This document shows positions 12,090-22,829 of a stretch of DNA of 64,000 nt, one piece after another (position 1 is the first letter of the stretch; each line of letters begins with the position of its first letter). The notes under the pieces are model-generated. The model had not been told where the DNA came from. It saw only the letters and a program-made list of their open reading frames with translations, and ran no database searches. The DNA is from Symbiodinium natans (taxonomy: Eukaryota > Sar > Dinophyceae > Suessiales > Symbiodiniaceae). Location of the stretch: contig CAJNDS010000101.1 in NCBI GenBank assembly GCA_905221605.1, positions 107,208 through 171,207 of the forward strand. The letters are read 5' to 3'. The translations under genes and the position numbers were made by a program.

Positions 12090-12579
12090 GCCAGTGCCAT
12101 TCTGTAACCCAGAGTGGCAGCCACTGGACTTCTTTTTGTTGCCTGGGGGCTCCATGTGTGAGGATGACGTGAAGCCACAGATGTGAGCGATCCGCAGCTC
12201 CGTTTTTCGCATCGGTGGATGAGGCCATGCTGGATGCAAGGTCTGCTGTTTCACAGACCACGTGTATGTCAGGGTGCCTAGTGGCCTAGTGGCTGGCCCT
12301 CAGCTGGAGCACATTCAGCATTCTCAAGTAGCTGTGCAGTATAAAGTGCGCACAGTGAGGCCTGATCCTTCCTTCGTCTAGTCGCAATGATATGCAGAGC
12401 GCTGCAAGTCAAGGTGTCAGGTACCTGGTAAACTTGGGGCAGGAATGAAGTCCGCAAGAGTTTATGTGCAGCAGCTGAGGGACAGATGCAGAAGTGGTTA
12501 AAAAAATAACGCGTGCTCCGTCAAAAGCGCGTGGGTGACCCTGTCATAGCGATCGCCTTTGAAGGGGATATCCAGATGC

Positions 12580-12992
12580 GAGAGCCGCTCACAATCGGTT
12601 TACGCAGGCAAAAGGGCCAAAACTAAATATGCCACAATCTACAACACAATCTCAGTCAAGCGCTTTGCATCTGGCGCGATTGTTCAAACCGCTGATGTGT
12701 CACTATCGCATCCGCATCGATGTCTTTTTGGGCGTGACATTTTGGGATTGACTGGGGCATGCATCCAATATCTGCCGTATTGTGACCTCAAGCTGCTCCT
12801 TTTCAGTTTGTTGAACGATCGTCAAGGTGCAGCTGTTGTAGCAGGAGCCTCAGCTGTTGCGCTAAAGGGCGAACTTGAGGCTCTCCGTGCTAAAGGTTCG
12901 ATCATGTTGAGCAGTGCTGAGCAGCCAGTCTGTTTCGTCTTGGACTACGTGCTGCGCATGCTGCCTCCACCTGCTGGGTCAACCAGGTGCTA
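12580..12992 (+). CDS. Possible unknown exon
   Basis: A plus frame stays open for about 140 codons and ends with helical sequence AVALKGELEALRAKG and VCFVLDYVLRMLPPP before TAA at 12990-12992. The second half (from about 12826, after CAAG) looks more coding than the first. No domain is recognised. Confidence 0.25.
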
Positions 12993-13382
12993 AGTCCGTG
13001 TCTTCCTCGGGCACCCAGAGTCGTCCGAGTTTCATATAATGGCCAGTGACAGCATCTCGGCATGCGACGATAGCGGTGAAGATCTTTAACAGGCATGTGC
13101 TGATGACGAGGCATGTCAGTGGCATGTGCCCCCACACACCACATCCACCAAGGTCTACTTCGCATTCTGCTCTTCGCTGCATGTGCGGCCATCAATGTCA
13201 ATGCAATCTAACCCGACGGATGTTTTTGCTTGATGTCTTCAGACACGTTATACCTTGGATGTCCAGGTCTCCGACTTTACCAAGCAAGAATACTCCTCTT
13301 CTGGGCTGTGGATGGAAGCAAAAGAACGCAGGAGAGCAGGGAAGGCTAACGCTACCGAGGGGTGCAGAAACAAAAAACGATA

Positions 13383-13404
13383 TTACATATATATATATAT
13401 GTAC

Positions 13405-13467
<63 letters not shown>
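13383..13467. repeat. (ATATGT)n hexanucleotide tract
   Basis: A short TA run is followed by about ten tandem copies of a 6-bp unit (TATATG/TGTATA). Long Tyr/Met/Val-only frames over it are artefacts of the repeat. Confidence 0.95.
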
Positions 13468-13469
13468 GT

Positions 13470-14030
13470 ACCTCCCTGCATGTAAGATGTGTATACATAT
13501 GTATATGCACCATAAAGATATACACACCTGCATTTAGCTCGCATGATGCAGGGCCATGTGGGTAGAGGCTGCAGAGCTGAGCTATCTTCTGCCCCTGCGC
13601 AGGACATGGTAAAGAGAAATGTCCGCCACGCAGCTCGACCGCCATGAAGCTTCCAAGGGTCAGTTGGTTGTTTAACCGACTCTGCTGCTGTCCACTAACG
13701 GCATGGGCCTGTCGAAACACTCTTTCCGAGGTGGAGCTTTCTGGAATACCTCACGATGCAGTGGCCTCACAAGCAGCTTTGTAACAGAAGGGCGGTTGGA
13801 TGAAGTTAGAGGCGATAGGATTTGTGGAATTTCGTGGACATCGTCGATCCTCTTGAAAGCCTGTCTTAGGTGATCCTAGCGCACTACCGCGGTTCTGACA
13901 AAGACTGGGATCGAGAATGGTGCTCCTGCCGGCTGACAGATCGAAAGCTTTTAGAATGTCCTACCGCGTGATCTTGTGAGATGTCAAACAGTTACAGTTA
14001 GGCCCTGTGGCCCTGTGGCAGGTGCAAGAA
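13470..14030. other. No supported gene
   Basis: Only short uninformative frames are present between the hexanucleotide tract and the next exons. Nothing recognised. Confidence 0.4.
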
Positions 14031-14035
14031 GCATG

Positions 14036-14860
14036 TTTCCGAGTCTCTGGTGGCCAAGGGCTACAAGTTCCACCTGATGCAGACGCTCGCGGGCAGTCTT
14101 GGCATCATCACACCGCAAGTCTCGCATTTGGGATCCCTCTTCTGGCCTTCAGCATGTGACCATCTAAGGAAAGCCTACAAGGCCTTGGGGAATCAGGGGC
14201 AAGAGGGAATCCTGCGCTTCCTTGTAGATCTGACAGCCACTATGCGCGAGCTGCTCGATCGCTGTGGTGGAAACGATAATTGACCGTGTGCAGGTAAAGT
14301 ACTGCGAATATTGCTCGAGGTGAAGCTTTGCTAGGTTTCGAGATGGGCATCGACCGTGAATCTCGTACAGTTAAAGCTCCGGTGCGCAGTCCATACATGC
14401 CAGCTCAACTGACAGAACATGACAAAACTAAACTACACAGTAGCTACGCCTTCAACAATGATCCTGGCCTGCAAAGCGATGAATACGCGACTGGTGTTAA
14501 AACAGACCGTAGTTTCTCCCTCATCTGCTTTGCCCAGCCTACGTTTGGAGAAATGGGAAAGCCTGCCGTCACTTAGCAGAGTCTTGGTCAGGATGGGCAG
14601 TGGGAGGATCGCTACGAGTTCATCTGGGCGCTTGACAGCGACATTGACCTGTCCAAGGCCTCTGTGACAGCATTGCTATTGAAGCATCTGAAACATGTTT
14701 TGAAACAGTTGAAAGAGACATGCTGACAACACGTTAGAAGAAGATACTCTCGCATCGGAGGCAGACATCCAGCACTTCCTGACCATGGCCCGGCTCAGCC
14801 AGTCTCCGATCGTTGGTCCAACCTTCGCCACGTCCTCTGCGCATCCTCTCTTTCATTCTC
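14036..14860 (+). CDS. Possible glycosyltransferase-like (DUF707-type) exons
   Basis: The clearest exon follows TTAG at 14577 and reads QSLGQDGQWEDRYEFIWALD then SDIDLSKASV. The pattern YxFIWxLDSDID resembles the aromatic-Asp-rich core of DUF707/glycosyltransferase-like proteins. The next exon (about 14760-14830) reads ADIQHFLTMARLSQSPIVGP, which matches the position of the 'DI..FL..A......I.GP' segment after that core. Frames at 14041-14283 (FHLMQTLAGSLGIITPQ, FLVDLTATMRELLDRCGG) and 14328-14500 may be upstream exons. The rest of the domain is not found. The assignment rests on two short motifs, so it is a weak call. If right, the product would act in sugar transfer. Confidence 0.35.
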
Positions 14861-14879
14861 TTTCAATACTGACTTCTTT

Positions 14880-16800
14880 TGAAAAAAGGCACCGCGAAGC
14901 CACTAAGTGAGATATGTGTTTTCGGCCACGTCACTACGTGCTGCAGCCTGTGGCTGAGGTCCAAGCAAATGGCAAGCCTTTGTTGTTTCAGGCTGGCACT
15001 CTCCTACATCCCATGGATTCCGAGAATTTTGCAGCATGCCTTCCCAGCTTCCAAGGCTAGAATTAGGCTAGATGTCAGATAAAACCACAGTCTGACAGGA
15101 GCACAGCACTGTGGTTCGTCGTGAGGGCCGCGGCTCCAGTTGAGCGCACAGTCCTCAACTCGTGGCAAATCCTGCGAGCTCGGTGCAGGACATGCTCCCT
15201 CAAGGGACAGCCACCGGCATGCTCATCAAATCAGCGGCTTGCAGCCCATCATCTGCGGCCTCCCACGGGTTTAGCGATTTTAGTCATGATCTTTGCCTAA
15301 GAGCTCCGCCTAGGTCCGAATGCCATTCAAACTCCAGATCCAGGAGTGGGCTTGAACTTCACAAAGCGTACTGCATTGACTATGTCTGTCACTACGCGGC
15401 CCGCCTCGGCCGGGGGATGCGCGGGATTCAAAATTATCCGGTGGCTTGCGGGCCCCTAGAGGCCTAGAGGCTCTATGTTCCTGAAAGGATCTCAGGCGTC
15501 TGGTCCCTGGCAGGTCGGTGATGCTAGGTGGTGGATGTAGAGAACTCCCCCTCCCCCTTCAAGCGCAATGAACACTTGTCAAGACACTTTGGGACTTGGG
15601 CCTCTTTGGCCGCAAAGCCTCGGCGGATTTCAAGTGCTGAGTTGTGCAGCACGACAGACGGGCATAGCGGCATAGCATGCAGGGCATAGCTGGACATGGC
15701 TCTTCCAAATCTAGCAAGAACTGCTTGCAGGGTGCGACTTTCGACACACAGACTTCGTGGAGTTGACAGCGCCGCTTCTAAAGTCGCACGTGTCGCCAAG
15801 TTGCAGAAAGGGTGGTGAATGGAAGCCTCACAAATGCATGTAATTGCAAGTGCCCCTGAGGGTCTGAGAGTAGAGAAAGCAGCCGTAGTTGACTCCTCAT
15901 CTGACCTCCTTTGGCCTCTTTGCCCCAGGTTTGGCAACTGTGTCAACTGTGTCTTGCATTAGCTTCTCGGTGAAGCTGATTCAGGCTGAAGCTTGTTCTT
16001 CGCGACTGCCACTCCTGCATCCATGACAAGTCAGACTGGGGATTGGACATGATGCCGGCCCCTTGAAATGCTGCATTATTGCCATTTCATCTGATGCGGG
16101 CAAGAGCATGCTTGGCGCGGAGGTGGTGCAAGTATGCGTCCAAGAGGCCAGCTTTAAGCATCGTCGGAGTGCACGGCATCTTTTGACAGTCTGTGATGCA
16201 TAGCCAGGTTGCAAAATCAGGCGTGCGCCCTGATAGATGCCACTCCAGTAATACACATGGCCGCTCAGCTGCAGCATCGTGCCCAGCCTTGCGGCCCCGA
16301 CCCATCCCAGACAGTAGCAAGCCGTACTTCTCACAGTGGCTAACAGTGGCTCCCTGAGTGAATGCGAGCTTGGGCCGTATTTTTTGGTTGCAGTTGTGAG
16401 GGGTTTTCAATTGGGGGTATCCCTTTCCAGGGGTCCTTTCTCTGCAAGGAGCTTCTGTTATGAAGGCTACACACTGGCTACAGGTACGTATCGTGATTAT
16501 GTAGAATCCCTGTAATACTCTCAGGACTGGGGGCTGGCACCAATCAGTGCGTGGCTCAGCTCTGCTTGCACTACATTCAGCTCTGAAACCTTGCGGGGTT
16601 TGCAATTCTGAAGCTCAAGTGTGACCAGCCCAATGACCAGGTCAAGAATTCTACAGGGCTTTGCATGCCGTTCAGGCAGAACATGTCAACAGACTGTGCA
16701 TGCTGGTCACATCTGGCCACTGATCCTTTTACTCTCTGATGGCTTTGGGCAGTGCTTCCCGCCCTTGCCTGCACAGTGTCTGATGCCTGCAAACACAGCA
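14880..16800. other. 1.9 kb without a supported gene
   Basis: Frames are short and conflict between strands. A plus frame ending at 15465 and minus frames at 15524-15946 and 16087-16605 have no recognisable motif. Confidence 0.35.
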
Positions 16801-16819
16801 GTTTCTGGATCATGTTTCT

Positions 16820-17367
16820 GTGCAAGCGTATCGCTGGGCAGACCACCTACAACGCATACTGGAGCGATCGTCGTGTGCTGGACTGCAAGCGGCGTGGCGA
16901 AGGCAGCGCGCTGGCACAGATAAGCCTGTCATGATCCCCGATCCATTTGCAGCTTTCACAGTATTCGGAGACATCACGGTAGACCTGCAAAGGGAGCAAG
17001 ATGGAGTCCTGGCAGGGGTACTCCGAGTCACTAAGCGTCCTCCATACAAGCATTTTGCATTACATGCATTACTGTGTTACTGGATCTCACTTTGCACAGG
17101 TCTGGTGGAAATACCAGAGGCGCGGAGACTGTTGCGATGCAAGTCTAGGACAACCGCAGCCTTCCCGAGATTCCTCCTTAGTCCTTGTTTCAGACATGCC
17201 TTGCATCTGGGCCTTCCAGTGCAGATGATCTTTTCTTCCTTTAATTCTTCGCGAGATTTGCGAGTACGAATCGTTTCACACTGGTCGAGCCAATCTAGCG
17301 AGGAAGACGCCGCTCAGACAAAAGCTCGGAACACGACAAGCTCGAAGAAGCGGTCTGCAAAGGCCGG
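16820..17367 (+). CDS. Possible exon(s) upstream of the acidic protein
   Basis: The frame contains DPFAAFTVFGDITVDL and VLAGVLRVTKRPP, and ends in a charged stretch EEDAAQTKARNTTSSKKRS. That stretch stops at a GT donor (GCCG|GTCGG) at 17368. The GT microsatellite begins there. The final charged part (from about 17299, after CTAG) most likely belongs to the acidic gene that follows. The part before it is uncertain and no family is recognised. Confidence 0.3.
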
Positions 17368-17369
17368 TC

Positions 17370-17421
<52 letters not shown>

Positions 17422-17432
17422 TGTCTGTGTGG
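17368..17432. repeat. (GT)n microsatellite
   Basis: A run of about 30 GT units begins almost at a predicted 5' splice site and so would lie at the very start of an intron. Confidence 0.95.
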
Positions 17433-17606
17433 GTGGGAGCTGGACAGCGAATCCTTGCAAGAAAGTTCTGGGACAGGCTGCAAACTCAACACGGCAGAAA
17501 GCTGGCAAATCAGACTCTCGTAAGGCACACATGTGCACATGGAAAGCTGCCTTCTGCATGACCAGTGCAACACCTGGCCTCAGATTGTGCATGCTCCGTG
17601 CTGCAG

Positions 17607-17996
17607 GATCATCAGGATGACACTGCAGATGAACCGGCTGAAGAGGATAATGTCTGCACCGCAATGATGAAGCCAGTAAGCCGTGCTCAATTTTGTGCAG
17701 CAGGAGCAAGATGATGATGGATCCTCGTCGTATCTGAAAAGATCGTTAACTGGTCACACTGTCTTCAATTTGTCCCTTCCCTCGCTGCAGCCTACTTCAC
17801 CTCTACTTCAGGACTACCCTCGGACAGCGAGCCCAACGATGCCAAGAGCAGCGACAGCGCCGACAATCCGGACGAGGAGGGCGCAGCTGGAGACGGGGAA
17901 GAGGAAGAGGACCGCAGTGACCGCAGCAGCTTCAAGCTGCCCCGAAGCATAGGCGGCTGGGACAGCACGGCCGCAGCACAGCTGTTTCTGTCTTGA
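17607..17996 (+). CDS. Acidic, disordered protein, C-terminal exons
   Basis: Exon 17607-17675 lies between CTGCAG and a GTAAGC donor and reads DHQDDTADEPAEEDN. A second exon begins at 17701 after GTGCAG and reads QEQDDDGSSSYLK. A third begins at 17791 after CTGCAG and reads STSGLPSDSEPNDAKSSD, then GEEEEDRSDRSSFKL and GGWDSTAAAQLFLS, with stop TGA at 17994-17996. The product is strongly acidic and low-complexity, with no known domain. The joining phase of exons two and three fits a GA donor better than GT (inference). The last part is shared with the copy at 19509-19715. Confidence 0.5.
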
Positions 17997-18413
17997 AGGA
18001 GGCCGACGGTGCTCCCAGCAGCGACAAGACTGCTCAACAATCGAGGCACCCGCTTTTGGATTGTCCGTGCCTGTGAAATTGCAGCGCAGAGCTTTCGCTC
18101 GTTAAAGAGTTTTTTTGGTAGTTGCCGGCCCTCATCAGGATGGGCAATACCTCCAAGCAAGCTGCAAAGAAGGCCAGCTTGCCAAGGGCACGAGAGGTAT
18201 GATACTGCCATGATGCGAGTGCTGCTTCAGCCATGTCGCACGTCGCACGATTTCAGGAAAGGGCATCGGATGCGCACAGCTCAAGCGCAGGCACATCCCG
18301 GGCTTCCAAGGCTCGTTTGCGCGTGCAGGACTGGACTGGACGTAGGTGCCACTGGCGACGCCAGGCGGACGCCGGCAAGCGCGCAGACGCCGAGGGAAGC
18401 GACGAGGCGCGAA
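17871..18413. repeat. Segmental duplication, copy 1
   Basis: This 543-bp block matches 19590-20132 with an offset of 1,719. Reading the two side by side I count four substitutions, about 99% identity. It spans the end of the acidic gene, a 143-nt spacer, and the first two exons and intron of the next gene. Flanks differ abruptly. Confidence 0.95.
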
Positions 18414-18440
18414 ACGAACTTCCAGCAAGCTACGCATGAC
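18140..18440 (+). CDS. MGNTSKQ-starting protein, 5' exons (copy 1)
   Basis: ATG at 18140 opens MGNTSKQAAKKASLPRARE, which ends at a GT donor at 18197. A 60-nt intron ends TTTCAG at 18256. The next exon in the same phase reads ERASDAHSSSAGTSRASKAR and LRVQDWTG. The Met-Gly start followed by small and basic residues fits an N-myristoylation signal (known pattern), which would place the protein at a membrane. A T-run followed by AG at 18120-18121, 19 nt before the ATG, is a candidate spliced-leader acceptor. Downstream sequence (VLKETQEEDAGLDGG near 18485) may continue the gene. Function is unknown. Confidence 0.45.
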
Positions 18441-18554
18441 CCTTCGACCGGACCCACAAGTCGGGAAGTCTGGACCTGGCGTTCTGAAGGAGACCCAAGA
18501 AGAGGATGCTGGGCTTGACGGAGGCTTGCTTGCCTGCACTGCAATGTGAGGATC

Positions 18555-19200
18555 TGATGAATAGGGCCCCCCCCCCCCGTGAATAAAGGAAGGGGGTCGC
18601 ATCACTTCCTGGGCTGGTTTTCTTCCGGGGGGGAGGCGGAAAGAGCCTACCCTCTTGTGTTTTTTCATCTTCTCTTTTCTTATCGTCATCGCCGGCCCGC
18701 CGGCCTTTCCATTTTTGGGATTAATGATTATTAATTTCAAACTCTGGCCCTACAAGTATGCCCTAGGTCAGGAGCGAATGATCTGGGCATCGATCCTGGA
18801 TGCGAAGTAGGATGCAGCCTCCAACTCCAGAACATCCGAGAGCACGTCGTGGGTAACTGCTTGCTGCTTGAGCAAGTCAAACTGTCTGTACTTATCATCA
18901 TCGTCGGCCCACCTTGCTTTCCATTACTTTAGGGGGTTTTATGATGCGCAATTGCTTACTTTAGCCTTAAGCAATTCAAAGTCTCCGTTCTTATCGACAT
19001 CGCGGAGCCACCGAGCTTTCCATTATGGGTGGTGTCTTATTCCCTGTAGCCTTCAGCATGTCTACTCTTTTGGGCCGCCAGTTTTGTTTCCTACAAGCTT
19101 AGGGTTTTTTGTGCATTTTGGGAGGTTTTGGCTCCTGAATGGAGGGCAGTCTTTATTGTTGTGGCAAAAAACACTTCTTTTCATCAAGGGGCTATATTAA
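18555..19200. other. T-rich non-coding stretch with three degenerate repeats
   Basis: A C-run (about 18569-18579) and a T-rich tract precede three related segments at about 18676-18712, 18891-18927 and 18988-19026. Each reads CTTATCNNCATCG, then a GC-rich part, then CTTTCCATT. No coding frame is convincing. Confidence 0.6.
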
Positions 19201-19508
19201 TCAGATGTTCGGATCAGCGAAGTACTTCCGATCTAGGCGCTTGATCAAGCTGCCATGCCTGCACGGCTTGGGCAATTAGTTGTTAACGCTTCAAGAGTGC
19301 ACGGCTGCAGGGCTGGTCCTGAGGTTCTTTTCGATGGCAATTGCAACCCACGAAATATGACGAAACTGTTGCGGAGTGTGCGAGTTTTGGGAGGGCGATT
19401 GCGGTCTCTTGGCCGGTGCCTGGGGATGAGGGCTATGGGGAAGTGAGGCGTATGGCTCATGATCTAAACGTAGGTGCCAAATTGGGAGCCCCTACCAGGC
19501 GCAAATAA

Positions 19509-19715
19509 ATGGTCTTCACACAAGCTACCATTCTGCTGACAAACTTGGCTTCCGAAGGACTGCCTGCAGACAAGTCCAAAGAAGATCCCGACGAGGAGGG
19601 CGCAGCTGGAGACGGGGAAGAGGAAGAGGACCGCAGTGACCGCAGCAGCTTCAAGCTGCCCCGAAGCATAGGCGGCTGGGACAGCACGGCCGCGGCACAG
19701 CTGTTTCTGTCTTGA
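19509..19715 (+). CDS. Acidic protein exon, paralogous copy
   Basis: The frame reads LASEGLPADKSKEDPDEEGA, then the same GEEEEDRSDRSSFKL...AQLFLS tail as copy 1, with TGA at 19713-19715. Residues before PDEEG are related to but different from copy 1 (GLPAD against GLPSD), whereas everything after is nearly identical at the nucleotide level. This copy lacks the upstream acidic exons in recognisable form. It may be a partial gene copy. Confidence 0.4.
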   Translation: MVFTQATILLTNLASEGLPADKSKEDPDEEGAAGDGEEEEDRSDRSSFKLPRSIGGWDSTAAAQLFLS

Positions 19716-20132
19716 AGGAGGCCGACGATGCTCCCAGCAGCGACAAGACTGCTCAACAATCGAGGCACCCGCTTTTGGATTGTCCGTGCCTGTGAAATTG
19801 CAGCGCAGAGCTTTCGCTCGTTAAAGAGTTTTTTTGGTAGTTGCCGGCCCTCATCAGGATGGGCAATACCTCCAAGCAAGCTGCAAAGAAGGCCAGCTTG
19901 CCAAGGGCACGAGAGGTATGATACTGCCATGATGCGAGTGCTGCTTCAGCCATGTCGCACCTCGCACGATTTCAGGAAAGGGCATCGGATGCGCACAGCT
20001 CAAGCGCAGGCACATCCCGGGCTTCCAAGGCTCGTTTGCGCGTGCAGGACTGGACTGGACGTAGGTGCCACTGGCGACGCCAGGCGGACGGCGGCAAGCG
20101 CGCAGACGCCGAGGGAAGCGACGAGGCGCGAA
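19590..20132. repeat. Segmental duplication, copy 2
   Basis: Partner of 17871-18413. Differences noted: GCA/GCG in the acidic tail, GGT/GAT after the stop, CGTCG/CCTCG in the short intron and GCC/GGC near the right end. Weak similarity continues a few bases beyond the right edge after a 5-bp gap. Confidence 0.95.
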
Positions 20133-20270
20133 CACCCAGCAAGCATTTTACGGAAGTAGCGCTGTGAGTGTCGGAGGAGAATCCCATTGCGATGTGTCTA
20201 GGATGCGGATGTTCCCGACCTGGACACCACGGGGAATGCTTCTCATCCCAAAGCCGAGGCAGGGCCAAGG
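19859..20270 (+). CDS. MGNTSKQ-starting protein, 5' exons (copy 2)
   Basis: Same two exons and 60-nt intron (19916-19975) as copy 1. Downstream the copies diverge. Here a frame after TCTAG at 20201 reads DADVPDLDTTGNASHPKAEA and reaches a possible GC donor near 20270, suggesting a third exon. The N-myristoylation-type start is unchanged. Confidence 0.4.
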
Positions 20271-20451
20271 CTTGGATGTCTCTTCAATGACACATGCATC
20301 ATGCAGCTGCATCTTAAGATTGTGTTTCTTGAGTCCAAGCATGGTGCAAGATTGCAGCACTGCTTCTTTGGCTGACTGTCGGCTTACGGCTTATATCTTC
20401 GCGTGATCGCGTCGGTCCATCGAATACGCTCATGGTCGAGGCACTGCCTTT

Positions 20452-20924
20452 CAAGAGGTGCTGCTCCTGCTCCTGCTGCTCCTCCTGCTACTGCTCTGCT
20501 GCTCCTCATGCTGCTGCTTTGCTGCTGCTTTGCTGCTGCTTTGCTGCTGCTTTGCTGCTGCTTTGCTGCTGCTTTGCTGCTGCTTTGCTGCTGCTTTGCT
20601 GCTGCTTTGCTGCTGCTTTGCTGCTGCTTTGCTGCTGCTGCCGCCGCCGTCGTGGTTGTTGCTGTTGTTGCTGTTGTTGCTGTTGTTGCTGTTGTTGCTG
20701 TTGTTGCTGTTGTTGCTGTTGTTGCTGTTGTTGCTGTTGTTGCTGTTGTTGCTGTTGTTGCTGTTGTTGCTGTTGTTGCTGTTGTTGCTGTTGTTGCTAT
20801 TGTTGCTATTGTTGCTGTTGTTGTTGTTGTTGTTCTTCTTCTTCTTCTTCTTCTTCTTCTTCTTCTTCTTCTTCTTCTTCTTCTTCTTCTTCTTCTTCTT
20901 CTTCTTCTTCTTCTTGTTTTTGCT
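20452..20924. repeat. Compound microsatellite, 11-, 9- and 3-bp units
   Basis: From left to right: CTG/CTC-rich lead-in; about eleven copies of the 11-bp unit GCTGCTGCTTT (20511-20630); many copies of the 9-bp unit GTTGTTGCT (about 20655-20818); a short GTT run; and CTT repeats (about 20832-20915). The whole plus strand is pyrimidine-rich at the right end. Poly-Leu, poly-Cys, poly-Lys and poly-Asn frames here are artefacts. Confidence 0.98.
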
Positions 20925-20939
20925 CTTGTTCTTGTGTGG

Positions 20940-21800
20940 TGTCGGGGCAAGTGTAGCCGCTAAATACATTTCTTTTCCCGAATCGATCGGCTGCGCTTGC
21001 AAAGACTTCAAGAGTCACGCCGATGAACTCGCATGGACAGAGTTTCAACTATGTAAAGCAGTTGCAAGCATCAAGAGCGGATGTGTGAATGCCCCCTGAC
21101 ACACACACACAGAGACGTGCACTCTATACACGCCCTTCTGACAGGACAAGCCTGCTCGTCGTTCAATGCCAGGGGGAGGAATTTTCAAGGTGAAGGCGCG
21201 GCTTAAACCTGGGCATGGCGACCATGTGCACCTGTTGCCTCCTCGAGGCTACGCAAAATCCTTCCGGTTCGCTTGACGATGGTGTGTTGCCAAGTCCTTC
21301 GGCAAGGATTAAGAGCCGGATGGCCAAAGCAAAGCCAATCGCGGAAAAACACACAATCCGTGGGCTCAACTGTTTTTCTACATGTTTCTACTCTACCAGC
21401 ATGGTTAGGCAGGGGTGGGGGGGGGTGGGGGGAAATTTGCTGCGCGATGCTGAGGCGGCTCACGTCTCTCTATGGGTGAGTCGGCACCTGCTGCTCCTGG
21501 ACTGCAGCCAAGTTGGGTCTTACCAGCACTGCTCTGTCAGTCCACAGTTACATGCATCACCACTTGCTGTTACAGGCCGCGTCTGCTGTGGAAAACACCA
21601 CACACAGCAGGCAAGACAGAGCAATTGCCAGCACCAAGACGAAGCCGGGCACCCCACCTGCACTTGGCCTTGTTTTCAGGGCGGCGCCAGAGTTGAAGGG
21701 TTTCCTTTGCAGCACTCCAGTCTCGGTCATTGTGTTTGAAGCTGACCATCGATTCCTGCACGATTGGTCGTACTTCAGCACGCCTAGACCGCATAGGCAA
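20940..21800. other. No firmly supported gene
   Basis: A G-run at 21416-21431 is the only repeat. A plus frame at 21625-21720 (PGTPPALGLVFRAAPELKG) could be an exon of the acidic gene that follows. Confidence 0.35.
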
Positions 21801-21820
21801 ACAAACCTACAGGTTCGACA

Positions 21821-22276
21821 AATTCCGAGACTGGAGCCGTCAAGGGCGACTCCACGGGGTATGAGGACATGTCTCTCGGCGACGAGGCCGCTTCTCCCCA
21901 ACCATAAGCCATCGCAAAGAGTCTTGAAAGCATCCACGGGCACGAAAGCACGAAACACGCTTGCTCGCCTGCTGACCAGGAAGACTTGGACCTCGATTTT
22001 CCTGCTGAAAGCGGGGCGCAGAACATGGAGCACGATGCTCCCATGGAAGAGCCGGGCGACGTGAGCAAGAGCCCACAGGACTTTCATAGAGGGTAAAGTT
22101 GGGCATCCCGTGCGTCCCATGAAGCTGTACTTCATCTCTGAAATACCGACTTTCGGGACATTAGCCAAGAACGACGATTGGTTGGTTCTTCGTCCATTGG
22201 CCTCCAGGATCTGGCTGGATCGACGAAGAAAAAGACCTTGGACGCCGACGTGGCCATGGCGGAGCAAGGCAGAAAA
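21821..22276 (+). CDS. Acidic low-complexity protein exons, one in-frame stop
   Basis: The frame reads SETGAVKGDSTGYEDMSLGD and EAASPQP, meets TAA at 21905-21907, then continues SLESIHGHESTKHACSPADQ, EDLDLDFPAESGAQ and MEEPGDVSKSPQDF. A second exon (about 22180-22276) reads GSSSIGLQDLAGSTKKKTLD and MAEQGRK and ends exactly at a GTAAGT donor (22277). Composition resembles the acidic gene at 17.6 kb. The TAA means either a hidden short intron, a sequencing error or decay. No domain is recognised. Confidence 0.4.
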
Positions 22277-22829
22277 GTAAGTCCAAACAAACATCCTGCT
22301 CTCTGGACACCTCTGAACTCCCCACCCTAAACATCTTGAACAGCTACACCCGAGAAAGTTCAGGTTTCAGGCACTTCAGGTTTGCAGGGTTTGTAAGGTA
22401 CAGTAGGGTTTCGGGTTTCGGGTTTCCGTTTGATTGAGGCGGACAGGGACAAGACAGCACAGTCGAGTTCCAGGAGGTGCCGCGTTGATCGGAACTTCGG
22501 CCACCTCATGAGGTTGTACTTCTGAACCTTCTCAATTCGTAGAGTGATTCAGAGTGATTTCCCACGTGATCAGAGCAGTTCGGCCTAGAAACGAGCAAGG
22601 GCCACTGGACGCACAGGTGAGCCAACGACATGCCATCCCGGACCCGGTCCGGGCCGATGCCTCCGCTTTTCAGGCGCATGTGGTGCAGACTGATCGCCAT
22701 TGATCACCTGTTAGGACACAAGGCAGCATAAGGCAGCCAGCACTGTAGCAAATCGCAACAGCAAAAGTGTTTGTAAACGCCTGGGCAGGGCACCATTTCA
22801 ATGCGTTTTGATCACAGTCTCTCCTAGTG

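Noticed and set aside
11599-12261. 220-codon minus-strand frame
   Set aside because: No motif, and it overlaps the last clpP exon in antisense.
13198-13720. Tyr/Ile/Met-rich frames on both strands
   Set aside because: Caused by the ATATGT hexanucleotide tract.
20384-21099. Frames rich in Leu, Cys, Ala, Lys, Asn or Gln
   Set aside because: Artefacts of the compound microsatellite; an equally long frame exists in nearly every phase on both strands.
21557-22294. 245-codon minus-strand frame
   Set aside because: It lies opposite plus-strand acidic exons that end at a GTAAGT donor, and it shows no recognisable domain; judged an antisense shadow.
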